NCBI GenBank assembly: GCA_903838705.1
Contig: CAILZL010000014.1
Location: 1-64,000, forward strand
Source of the DNA: an uncultured Pseudomonadota bacterium
Lineage (GTDB): Bacteria; Pseudomonadota; Gammaproteobacteria; Steroidobacterales; Steroidobacteraceae
Direction: 5' to 3'
Length of the DNA: 64,000 nucleotides
The notes beneath the pieces were generated by a model, which did no database searches, was not told where the DNA came from, and saw only the letters and a list, made by a program, of their open reading frames with translations. A program made the translations under genes and the position numbers. Below, piece by piece: positions 8,434-16,217 of this stretch (the stretch's first letter is position 1; the number at the start of each line of letters is the position of its first letter).

Positions 8434-9347
8434 TTGGTTTTTGCTCCGGCAAGGAGTTGTGCAAGGGTGTCGTCGAACAGGCCGAACAGATCTTTCGCTG
8501 CATCACTACCGCCTACGGTGAAGGGTAATCTGACTGCGGGAATTCCTCCGTTCTTGCTCAGCCATTCGGATGGTTTTGGATCCTGGTAGGCTGAATAGAG
8601 GGTCATACGAGCATGAGTGCTTTTCAGCGATGCCACTACCTCCTGCAAATGGGAGGCGGTGGGTTCAACACCCGGTTTGGGCTCCAGCACAGCTACTTCC
8701 TTCAGGCCCAGCCAGTCATACAGATAGACATAGGCCTTGTGGCGTGACACTACAGGCACGTCTCGTAATGGAGCGGCCATTGTTTTCCAGCGTGTCATGG
8801 CCTGCTGCCAGCGTTGCGAAAAGCTGGCCAGGTTCTGCGCGTATTGACTGGCATTTCCACTATCGATCTGTTGCAGACGCGCACCGAGTGCTGTGGCTAC
8901 CAGTGCAATATTGCGTGGATCAGTCTGAATATGAGGATTACCAGCGGCATGGACATCACCCTGTGAACGATCAAGCTGAGTCGGTACTTCCAGCTTGTGT
9001 ACATAATCAGCCGCTGCGAAATTTCCCGGCTGTCCAGTTTGTACTTTTGCATTGCCAGATTGCTGCAACAGTACTGGCAGCCAGCCTATTTCGAGTTCGG
9101 CGCCTGTGCAGACAACTAGGTCAGCATTGCGCACCCGGGCAATCAAGCTGGGCTTGGCCTGGATCTGATGCGGATCCTGTAATGCGCTGGTGGCTACCGT
9201 GACTTCCACCAGCTTGCCTCCGAGCTCCTGTGCCAGTGAGCCCCATTCGGGTTCGCAGGCCAGAATGCGCAGTGCAGCGTGGGCGCTATTACCCAGAGCG
9301 AAGAATGAAATGGCAGTCAGGCCAATCAAGAAATTCTTTTTTAACAT
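8430..9347 (-). CDS. ZnuA-like periplasmic metal-binding protein
   Basis: 305 aa from the ATG at 9347, chosen because AGGAG sits 6 bases upstream and a clean signal peptide follows (MLKKNFLIGLTAISFFALG, then NSAHA). An earlier in-frame ATG at 9374 has no such support. The mature protein is a cluster A-I solute-binding protein, with candidate metal-ligand segments LQDPHQIQAKPS, AGNPHIQTDPRN and SRHKAYVYLYDW and the C-terminal VEPTASHLQE. It lacks the long His-rich loop of many ZnuA proteins. It would bind a divalent metal, probably zinc, and hand it to the permease encoded by the overlapping next gene. Confidence 0.88.
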   Translation of the reverse strand: MLKKNFLIGLTAISFFALGNSAHAALRILACEPEWGSLAQELGGKLVEVTVATSALQDPHQIQAKPSLIARVRNADLVVCTGAELEIGWLPVLLQQSGNAKVQTGQPGNFAAADYVHKLEVPTQLDRSQGDVHAAGNPHIQTDPRNIALVATALGARLQQIDSGNASQYAQNLASFSQRWQQAMTRWKTMAAPLRDVPVVSRHKAYVYLYDWLGLKEVAVLEPKPGVEPTASHLQEVVASLKSTHARMTLYSAYQDPKPSEWLSKNGGIPAVRLPFTVGGSDAAKDLFGLFDDTLAQLLAGAKTK

Positions 9348-9374
9348 GTGATGCTCCTGAATTTTAAATTGCAA

Positions 9375-10601
9375 TCAGTAACTGTGAGCGCCGTGTGCGC
9401 CCAGGCTCATCTGATACTGCAAAAACATCTGATTATCGGCTGCATCGCCTCTTGCATAGTCCTTGGCGAATTGCAGACGCACGCGGGAAAATTCGCTGGG
9501 GCTGTAATCCAGCATAATCGTATGTTTGTGCGCCTGATCAGTTGAAATGACTACGTTTGCCTGATTGTTTCCGTAGTCTGGTGAGCCTGAATCGAGGCGT
9601 TCAGTGCGCAGGCCGACGCGCCAGCGAGGCATGAATTGATAAATGCCCTGCAGGTACCAGCCTGATTGTGTGACGGAGTAAGCGTCTGTCGAACTGGTGT
9701 TGTACGTGAAATCTCCGTCACGTTTGCTGCGCAGGTACTCGCCTTGCAGTTTAAAATTGGTGCGGGTGGCATTGCCATTGGGCGCCCATTTCCAGATGCC
9801 ATCTGCTATCCATACATGCGTACTGCCAGTGAAGGTGTTTGTGACCTTTTTATCAGATGTGTCAACTGATTCAAAAGTCTGATCCGTGGCTTTTGCATTT
9901 AAAGCTGAAATACCGGCACGCCAGCTGTTGCTGTCGCCCACATCACCACCCGTATGTAAGATGAATGCAGTGGAGCCGGCACCGTTGCGGCTGGAGTCCG
10001 TACCAGGAAAACTCCGGCCACGCCCCAGCTCTATGCCTAATTGAATAAACTGATCTGTTGGTGCTAACAGGTTTAGTTGTATGCCGTCGTCGGCATATTG
10101 CGTACCCAGCATGGCCTGATACGCCAGTGGATTATCGACAAAATCCCACGTGTGCGAATGTTGTGAGTTCAGATAACCGATGCCTGAAAAAAAGCGTCCT
10201 GCTTTGACAGACAGACCATAGCCAAGTGAAGTGGTTTGGATAAAGGCTTCTTCCACTGAGACTGAGTTGTCGGGTGCCAGTGAAATATTCGCAGTTCCAC
10301 GCAACCATGGGTCTATATTAGCACTTATACCCAGTTCAGACTCAGCGAGGCTGAAGCCACGTGAGCCAGGGCCGGCTTCTGCATCTGGAGGAAGATCAAA
10401 GCCAGCGATGTGATAGTTCACTGGATCCAGTGATGTATGGGTGTAGCCCCCTGATAAAATCAGTGACATTGCCGGATTGAATGCATTGTCAGAGACGGGT
10501 GCAGAACCTGTCGAAGTGGGCGTGTCGGATGCCGCTTGCGTGAGCGGGCTTAAGGTCAGGCCAATAGCAATGCCAAGACCATAGACGATAGAAAACTTCA
10601 T
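9375..10601 (-). CDS. Putative outer-membrane beta-barrel protein of the metal-uptake operon
   Basis: 408 aa with a signal peptide (MKFSIVYGLGIAIGLTLSPL, then TQAAS). The mature part alternates polar and hydrophobic residues in strand-length segments, for example WLRGTANISLAPDN and FKLQGEYLRSKRDGDFTYN, and ends in an aromatic residue (HSY), as barrels recognised by the Bam complex do. It lacks a TonB box and plug domain, so it looks like a porin or small barrel rather than a TonB-dependent receptor. It lies 27 bases upstream of the ZnuA-like start, so a role as an outer-membrane metal channel is inferred from context. A strong AGGAG lies before its ATG. Confidence 0.7.
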   Translation of the reverse strand: MKFSIVYGLGIAIGLTLSPLTQAASDTPTSTGSAPVSDNAFNPAMSLILSGGYTHTSLDPVNYHIAGFDLPPDAEAGPGSRGFSLAESELGISANIDPWLRGTANISLAPDNSVSVEEAFIQTTSLGYGLSVKAGRFFSGIGYLNSQHSHTWDFVDNPLAYQAMLGTQYADDGIQLNLLAPTDQFIQLGIELGRGRSFPGTDSSRNGAGSTAFILHTGGDVGDSNSWRAGISALNAKATDQTFESVDTSDKKVTNTFTGSTHVWIADGIWKWAPNGNATRTNFKLQGEYLRSKRDGDFTYNTSSTDAYSVTQSGWYLQGIYQFMPRWRVGLRTERLDSGSPDYGNNQANVVISTDQAHKHTIMLDYSPSEFSRVRLQFAKDYARGDAADNQMFLQYQMSLGAHGAHSY

Positions 10602-10691
10602 GGATCTCCTCCAAACTTACTGGAATCAAATTCTGAATGACATGCGAACTCGAACCGACCTGCACGTTGCAGGCTGGATCGGGAGAATTCG

Positions 10692-11039
10692 TTAACTCAG
10701 AACTGGAGGAGGAGCCTGACTTTGATAGGGACGTATCATGCCTGCGTGTTCAGTCGAGTGTTCAATGAACAACGGGGCAGGATCAGCGGAAACGGTAAGA
10801 ACAATCTGGGTGGTTGTGGCTAGTGGAGCTCCACCTAGCACCGTCTGAGCACTGGAGCAGAAGCTGCAATAGGTTGCGTGAACCGCATTACGGACCACGC
10901 TGTGTGCATTTTCTGACTGAGTGTGCTGCGACAGTGAATGGATCATCGCCATTGACTGAGCCAGCGGCAGAATCAGTGCAAGGCTCAACAGCCCGATACG
11001 CAGGCGTCTGGTGAACTTGTTGATTCTGAAAAGTCGCAT
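10692..11039 (-). CDS. DUF2946-like small exported protein
   Basis: 115 aa. An N-terminal signal/anchor (about residues 14-32, RIGLLSLALILPLAQSMAM) is followed by HATYCSFCSSAQTVLGG, the CxxC-containing core seen in DUF2946-type proteins, and a proline-rich end. The family is often found beside TonB receptors and metal transport genes, and its function is unknown; the CxxC could bind metal. It is the first gene of the minus-strand group that continues with the barrel, ZnuA-like and ZnuB-like genes, although a 90-bp gap with a small hairpin (10659-10673) separates it from the barrel gene. Confidence 0.65.
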   Translation of the reverse strand: MRLFRINKFTRRLRIGLLSLALILPLAQSMAMIHSLSQHTQSENAHSVVRNAVHATYCSFCSSAQTVLGGAPLATTTQIVLTVSADPAPLFIEHSTEHAGMIRPYQSQAPPPVLS

Positions 11040-11305
11040 TATTTCTAGGTTGTATCCAGTCAGCTTTTATGAGCGGCCTGAATTCTATGGTTAACCTGAT
11101 TGGGTTTATTTGATCTTGCGACAGAAAACAGTCTAATTCAATACTTTTCAATTCTTTAACATCAGGTTTGCTTGCCCTGTATGAATTCAGGCGATTATGC
11201 TGCGCTATGTTCAATACTTGGAAATATTTTTTCGCTGATTAAGTTCGGCTGCATGGTCTAAGAAATTGAGAGAGATTCATTTCACACAGACAGGGGGATA
11301 ACACT

Positions 11306-12202
11306 ATGGTTTCCAAGACGCCAAAGGTTCCGCGTGAGGCGGTAGAACTCTACGATCAATTTATTCACGGACATATCACTCGCCGTTCGTTTCTGGATGG
11401 CGTTCAGAAATATGCCATTGGAGGATTGGCGGCTTCTGCAATTGTTGATGCGCTGATGCCAAATTATGCGCTCGGCCAGCAAGTTCCAAAGACCGATGCC
11501 CGCTTGAAAACAGAGTATGTAACTGTGCCCTCGCCGCAGGGGAACGGGAGTATCAAGGGCTACTTCGTTCGACCTGCTAATGCGGGTAATGCGAAGCTGC
11601 CGGGTATCCTCGTTGTTCACGAGAACCGAGGGTTGAATCCACATATTGAAGATATCGCGCGCCGGTTTGGACTGGCCAATTTCATGGCCTTTGCGCCGGA
11701 TGGCCTTACATCTGTCGGTGGTTACCCGGGTGACGATGAAAAGGGTGGTCAACTATTCACAACAGTTGATCGTACCAAGATGGGCGAGGATTTTTATGCT
11801 GCGGCACTCTGGTTGAAGAATCGTCCGGATTGCACAGGCAAGATTGGTGCAACCGGTTTCTGCTTCGGTGGAGGTGTTGCCAATTCGCTGGCTGTCAGGA
11901 TGGGATCAGACTTGGCGGCCGCAGCTCCTTTTTATGGGGCTGCACCTGCGACTGCCGATGTACCGAAGATCAAGGCTGCGATCCTTGTTCATCATGGAGA
12001 GATGGATACGCGGCTGGTTGCTGCCTGGCCGGCGTTTGACGCGGCGATGACGGCCGCAGGCGTAGTCCATGAAGGGCACATCTATCCCGGGGCAGTGCAT
12101 GGCTTTAACAATGACACGACTGCTGAGCGCTACAACAAAGATGCAGCCGACAAAGCTTGGGCAAGCACGATTGGCTGGTTCAATAAATACGTACGTGGAT
12201 AA
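11306..12202 (+). CDS. Dienelactone hydrolase family protein with Tat-type signal
   Basis: 298 aa. The N-terminus holds a twin-arginine motif (TRRSFLDG, residues 25-32) and a hydrophobic stretch, so export by Tat is likely. The alpha/beta-hydrolase core has Cys186 in GFCFGGG as nucleophile, Asp234 in GEMDTR and His265 in GAVHGFNND, plus the family's HENRG segment (Glu106, Arg108), which controls the Cys. This is the Cys-His-Asp triad of dienelactone hydrolases, which open lactones in chlorocatechol breakdown, but many family members act on other esters and no aromatic degradation genes are near. A terminator-like hairpin follows at 12215-12238. Confidence 0.9.
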   Translation: MVSKTPKVPREAVELYDQFIHGHITRRSFLDGVQKYAIGGLAASAIVDALMPNYALGQQVPKTDARLKTEYVTVPSPQGNGSIKGYFVRPANAGNAKLPGILVVHENRGLNPHIEDIARRFGLANFMAFAPDGLTSVGGYPGDDEKGGQLFTTVDRTKMGEDFYAAALWLKNRPDCTGKIGATGFCFGGGVANSLAVRMGSDLAAAAPFYGAAPATADVPKIKAAILVHHGEMDTRLVAAWPAFDAAMTAAGVVHEGHIYPGAVHGFNNDTTAERYNKDAADKAWASTIGWFNKYVRG

Positions 12203-12214
12203 TTGAAAAAATAA

Positions 12215-12238
12215 CGGGACATCCCTGCAGATGTCCCG
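12215..12238 (+). terminator. Hairpin after the dienelactone hydrolase gene
   Basis: CGGGACATC (12215-12223) and GATGTCCCG (12230-12238) form a perfect 9-bp stem with a 6-nt loop, 13 bases after the stop codon. An A-rich run precedes it and only scattered T residues follow. Confidence 0.6.
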
Positions 12239-12313
12239 CTCTGTGCTGTGGTTCAGGATAATAAGTTTGGCTGACTAACCTGAATGAGCGATCTTGATTG
12301 TCAGAGTGTATAA

Positions 12314-13054
12314 CTACGGTCTTGCTGCCTGCATGCCCTGACCCTGTTGTGGTGCGCTGGAGTTTGAACCTGAATTAGTTCCGGTCGTGCCATTGCCAGC
12401 TGCTCCCATGGCATTTGCACCGGGATTACCAGTGCTGCCTGCACCATTACCGGCGGCGCCCATTGCAGCATTTGGCGCAAGTGCACCACGCAGGTATGTG
12501 ACATCCAGATAGGTGGATGCGAGTACCTTGCCCTGAATGGCTGCGAGTAATTGTTCTCTTGTCGCCATGCCGGGTGGTGCATCTATTTTGATTTCAGGTA
12601 CGGACAGCGCAAACAGTGTGGCGGTATAAATTTTCGCGCCACCACCACCTGAGCACGGAGGCGTATAGCCTGATTCCTTTTTACGCATGGTGTGCTGCCC
12701 CCAGGTGCCTATGTCCTTTGAGCCTTCAGGGAGAGCTCGAACATTTCCGGGAATATTGTAGAGTACGATGTACACATGTTCGGCTTCATCGCCGGGTGGA
12801 ATGTGATGCATGGTCAAAGCGAAGGACTTGGTGCCCGCAGGTGGTTCATTCCAGGTGAAGGGCGGCGAGATGCTTTCACCATCGCAGGTATATTTAATCG
12901 GCAAAGCTCCGCCATTATTCGGGACTGCTGGACTTTTCAGCCGGAAACGTACGGGACCGGGTGGTGAACCGATCTGTGCCAAGGCAAGTCCGGTCAATGA
13001 CAGCAGGCTGGCCGTCAGAAGAGCGAATCGAATTTTACTGATGCTTATCTTCAT
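12314..13054 (-). CDS. YbhB/YbcL-type PEBP-like exported protein with Gly/Asn-rich tail
   Basis: 246 aa. A signal peptide (residues 1-26, ending GLALA) precedes a phosphatidylethanolamine-binding-protein-like fold: FRLKSPAVPNNGGALPIKYT, then the ISPPFTW block, the HVYIVLYNIP strand and a C-terminal GAKIYTATLFAL block. The DPDAP ligand-site motif of typical members is replaced by MHHIPPGDEAEH, so ligand binding may be altered. The last ~50 residues are low-complexity (Gly, Ala, Asn, Ser, with repeated MGAAGNG units). Bacterial members have no firmly known function. It stands alone on the minus strand between two plus-strand exported-protein genes. Confidence 0.8.
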   Translation of the reverse strand: MKISISKIRFALLTASLLSLTGLALAQIGSPPGPVRFRLKSPAVPNNGGALPIKYTCDGESISPPFTWNEPPAGTKSFALTMHHIPPGDEAEHVYIVLYNIPGNVRALPEGSKDIGTWGQHTMRKKESGYTPPCSGGGGAKIYTATLFALSVPEIKIDAPPGMATREQLLAAIQGKVLASTYLDVTYLRGALAPNAAMGAAGNGAGSTGNPGANAMGAAGNGTTGTNSGSNSSAPQQGQGMQAARP

Positions 13055-13271
13055 GGATATGATCCCCTTGTACTTGTTACGCTGAGCGAACTTCGACTTA
13101 CGTATTGATACTACGTTGCCTTGAATTGAATGTCGTGTGATATTGCGTCAATTTTTATTTACTGCTTCCGGTTTTCTGTCTCGGAAGTTGCTGGGGAATA
13201 CATTTTGGTTAGGTCATCTGAATGTCGAATTTCTCCAAAAAAATTTGTCTGCTGATAAGGCTGGGGGATGT

Positions 13272-14201
13272 ATGAGTAAACTGACTTTCAGTATTTATGG
13301 GTTGTCATCGCTGCTGGTTTTTAGCAGCGGGATGTTCAATTTGCAGCAGGCAGCTGCTTCCGAAAAAGTTCTGTTTGAGAATGACCATGTACGTTTGATG
13401 GAGGTAACCCATCTGCCCGGTGAGACCTTCACCACGCCAGCGCAGAAACTACCCACCATCGTGGCTGTGGACGCTGCCCAGCCTGAGATATCTATCCCAA
13501 GCTCTGCGAAACAGACTTCTGTTGCTATGGGGAATCGTGGAATTCCTCCGCTGGATCGTCCCTATCCATGGTGTCAGGTTCAAGCAAGCAAGCTGGCACA
13601 GACAAGTACGGTTAAAGGGGATTTTGCGCTTCACTATTATCGGATGGAGTACAAGCGAATCGATGGAGATGCATTCGCTGCAAACTGGCAGAAGTGGTAT
13701 CCATGGGTATTGCAGGCACCTGTAAAAAAACAGAATCTGGGCACTCAGCCTCAACCGGGTGAGCCTTATTCCAGGGACTTCCCATATCCTATCGTTTACG
13801 ATGCCCTGACTGCTGCTCCCGCTAATCATTTCCTGCGCTACAGGGATGATCATGTTGAGCTGGTGGAAGTATTTATCCGTCCCGGGGAAAGTGAGAATTT
13901 CCATGGCCATCCGCTATCGTCGGTGTTTTTTGATGATGGGGGAGGCTTTTATCCAGCAATCGAAGCCACCAACAATTACTTGAATCCGGATACTCCTTTG
14001 CCACGTGGAGCTGTAGGTAATCCGCCAGCGGGGTCTGTTTATCCAAGCTGCTATGGCGCTATACCTCAGTGGCCGCATTCGGTTACGGTGACAGGCAAAG
14101 TGCCGCAGCATTTTTTCCGGTTACAGTTCAGGCGTATGGATGGCGAGGATATCCGTCAGCAATGGAGGCAGTTATATGCACAGCCTAAATCATCAACTTA
14201 A
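13272..14201 (+). CDS. Exported protein with internal duplication (cupin-like halves)
   Basis: 309 aa from the ATG at 13272, which follows GGGGGA and starts a signal peptide (SIYGLSSLLVFSSG). An upstream in-frame start at 13137 would give an N-terminus without a signal peptide at its front. The mature protein is built of two related halves. Each begins with a DHV(R/E)L(M/V)EV strand and a PGE turn, and each ends with a YYRMEYKRIDG or FFRLQFRRMDG block followed by WQKWY/WRQLY. The second half has a cupin-like His pattern (ENFHGHP). No enzyme class is recognised. A bidirectional terminator separates it from the convergent phosphoesterase gene. Confidence 0.75.
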   Translation: MSKLTFSIYGLSSLLVFSSGMFNLQQAAASEKVLFENDHVRLMEVTHLPGETFTTPAQKLPTIVAVDAAQPEISIPSSAKQTSVAMGNRGIPPLDRPYPWCQVQASKLAQTSTVKGDFALHYYRMEYKRIDGDAFAANWQKWYPWVLQAPVKKQNLGTQPQPGEPYSRDFPYPIVYDALTAAPANHFLRYRDDHVELVEVFIRPGESENFHGHPLSSVFFDDGGGFYPAIEATNNYLNPDTPLPRGAVGNPPAGSVYPSCYGAIPQWPHSVTVTGKVPQHFFRLQFRRMDGEDIRQQWRQLYAQPKSST

Positions 14202-14260
14202 TTGATCATTTGATTTCAGATGAAATAAAGATTTATTAAATTCAGATTGGTTTGAAATAG

Positions 14261-14293
14261 AAAACCCCGGAAGCTAAAAGCTACCGGGGTTTT
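14261..14293. terminator. Bidirectional intrinsic terminator
   Basis: AAAACCCCGG (14261-14270) pairs with CCGGGGTTTT (14284-14293), with an inner AGCT/AGCT extension. A- and T-tracts on opposite sides let it serve both converging genes (stops at 14201 and 14315). Confidence 0.85.
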
Positions 14294-14314
14294 ATTTGCA
14301 GTACCCGTAGAGGA

Positions 14315-15916
14315 CTATTTTGCTGCTTTAATGGTGTAGGTATCTGCCACCATTCGGTTCTTTTGAGTTGCGGTTTCCTTCGAGGGCGTCCAGGTTTGGA
14401 CGTAGTCTGTCTTGACCTGATCTGGTGATACGGTCACACGAATATAGCCCACGCCACCCAGTACGGTGCCATGGACGTAATTGTATTGCTTACCGCGATT
14501 TCCCAGGTTTGTGTTAGCGGCACTTGGTTGTGGGCCGGCTTGATAGACGATGCCATCAAGATCCTGCTTGGCATAGGTGTGGTCGTGACCGTGGAAGAAA
14601 ATGGTGACTTTGTTATCTACCAGCAGTTGATGGATTGGCTTGCCCCAGCCTGGACGAGCTTTATCAAATCCGTAGGTGCCATCAAGATTATAGCCACCCC
14701 ATTCAAGGTACTTGGCGGCCTCAATGCCACCACGCATGGTGCCTGCCATATCCAGCCCGCCAATCAGGTTGTGGGAGAACACGAACTTGTACTTGGCCTT
14801 GCTGGTTTCGAGAGTTTTCTTTAGCCAGTCATATTGTTCTTTACCCAAAGTCAGGTTCCAGTCACCTGACAATTCAGGTGCAGTCGGCTTGTTCCAGTAG
14901 GGATCCAGTACGATAAACAGTGCATCGCCCCACTGCCAGGCAAAGTTGGCTTCTCGTACACCCACAATGTCTTCGTTGCGATTGCTACCAGTGTAGAAGT
15001 CGTTAGGAAACGGGTTAGGAAAGTAACGCTTACGTTCGAGGGCGTTCATGATGCCGATGTTGTTGATGTTGGCCGGACCCTTCTCACCTTCGTGATTGCC
15101 TAAGCCAAGGTACATCGCTGCGGAGTGGGTGAGCAGGTCAAAATAAGAGCGTTGCAGCTGAGCGCGTTGCTCTACCTGCAGACGAGAAGCATCCATTCCT
15201 AATTTATCAACAAACGTATTATCACCTACGTCGATGATGAAATCAGGTTTATCAGCCTGCATGTTGAGCAGACTGAGCTTATAGGCTTCTTCGTCCGTTA
15301 CTTCATCAAGGTGAGGATCGAATTGCACCGTGAAGGTGTAAGTGCTGCCTGGTGCACGTTGAGTCCAGAAGGAATGTTCGGCACGAGCGGTGAAGGCTTG
15401 TGTACCTGGTTCGCGATAATTAAGACGATAGAAGTATTGGGTATTACCCTTGAGGCCTTCGATGGTTGTGTCTACAGGTTCAGTGGCTTTATGCAGCACG
15501 ACAGGCGTCTTGCCGGTATAGCTGCCCGACTTGGTGCCATATTCATAGAATATTTCCAGATCTTTGCGAGGTGCCACATTGATTGTGATGGATTTGTCAG
15601 TAGGGCGACCGAGCATTTCCTGCGCAATGAAAACCGGATCATTAGTGGCGCGCTGGCGGTTACCCAGGCCGCTGGTTGAGCGTGCAGGGTTATATACCGC
15701 AGCAGGATCGGCAGCTTGCTGGAATTGTCCACCCATACCCTGAGCTGCCCCATTTGCACCGTCTGCGGGAGCTTGAGCGGCCATGCCACCTCCGCCCATG
15801 CCGCCTGCACCCATGCCTTCGGCCGATTGTGATTGTGCACCTGTATCCTGAAAAGCGATGATCGCGCCGGCGGCGAGTGCCAACCCTACAAGAAGGCCGT
15901 GGTTTTTAACTTTCAT
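14315..15916 (-). CDS. Exported metallophosphoesterase (purple-acid-phosphatase-like), paralogue 1
   Basis: 533 aa from the ATG at 15916, four bases after GAGGAG. A signal peptide (to about residue 27) is followed by a low-complexity Gly/Met/Ala segment (residues ~32-63). Next is a fibronectin-like N-terminal domain (YEYGTKSGSYTGK, NTQYFYRLNYREPG), as in purple acid phosphatases, then the calcineurin-like core: Asp200-x-His202, GDN (231-233), GNHEG (His275) and GHDHTY. It should hydrolyse phosphate esters using two metals in the periplasm or outside; the substrate is unknown. A second copy lies at 33420-34856. It is probably a single-gene transcript ending at the bidirectional terminator. Confidence 0.88.
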   Translation of the reverse strand: MKVKNHGLLVGLALAAGAIIAFQDTGAQSQSAEGMGAGGMGGGGMAAQAPADGANGAAQGMGGQFQQAADPAAVYNPARSTSGLGNRQRATNDPVFIAQEMLGRPTDKSITINVAPRKDLEIFYEYGTKSGSYTGKTPVVLHKATEPVDTTIEGLKGNTQYFYRLNYREPGTQAFTARAEHSFWTQRAPGSTYTFTVQFDPHLDEVTDEEAYKLSLLNMQADKPDFIIDVGDNTFVDKLGMDASRLQVEQRAQLQRSYFDLLTHSAAMYLGLGNHEGEKGPANINNIGIMNALERKRYFPNPFPNDFYTGSNRNEDIVGVREANFAWQWGDALFIVLDPYWNKPTAPELSGDWNLTLGKEQYDWLKKTLETSKAKYKFVFSHNLIGGLDMAGTMRGGIEAAKYLEWGGYNLDGTYGFDKARPGWGKPIHQLLVDNKVTIFFHGHDHTYAKQDLDGIVYQAGPQPSAANTNLGNRGKQYNYVHGTVLGGVGYIRVTVSPDQVKTDYVQTWTPSKETATQKNRMVADTYTIKAAK

Positions 15917-16217
15917 AAAACTCCTCAACTGAATGTCATCTGGTCGCAGACTGGTTTATATGGTCTGTTTCCTAGGGAAAACGAAATGAACCTGTATGTG
16001 TGAATTTTAACTGAGGTAACGGGTTGATAAACATTCATAAAGGCCAAAATAAGATGAAGAAATCATAATGACCCTTGTGCTGGGTGACGGCTCAGCCGTT
16101 TGGATAACGCTGGCGAGTAGACCCCGACTATATCAACCGGATACGAATTCTGGCGCTCAGAATCGTGTAATTACATTCAGTCTTGGTCGGGCGGGTGCTA
16201 ACTGTTGTTTGTCAAGG
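15917..16217. other. Intergenic region between phosphoesterase and OGT-like genes
   Basis: About 300 bases with no credible gene. It must hold the phosphoesterase promoter and the 3' end of the OGT-like transcript. No clear terminator hairpin or promoter hexamer pair stood out. A plus-strand opening from 16068 runs antisense into the OGT-like gene and is treated as a shadow. Confidence 0.5.

Noticed and set aside
10602-11305. Zur-type operator for the metal-uptake operon
   Set aside because: No convincing palindrome close to the known Zur consensus could be read by eye.
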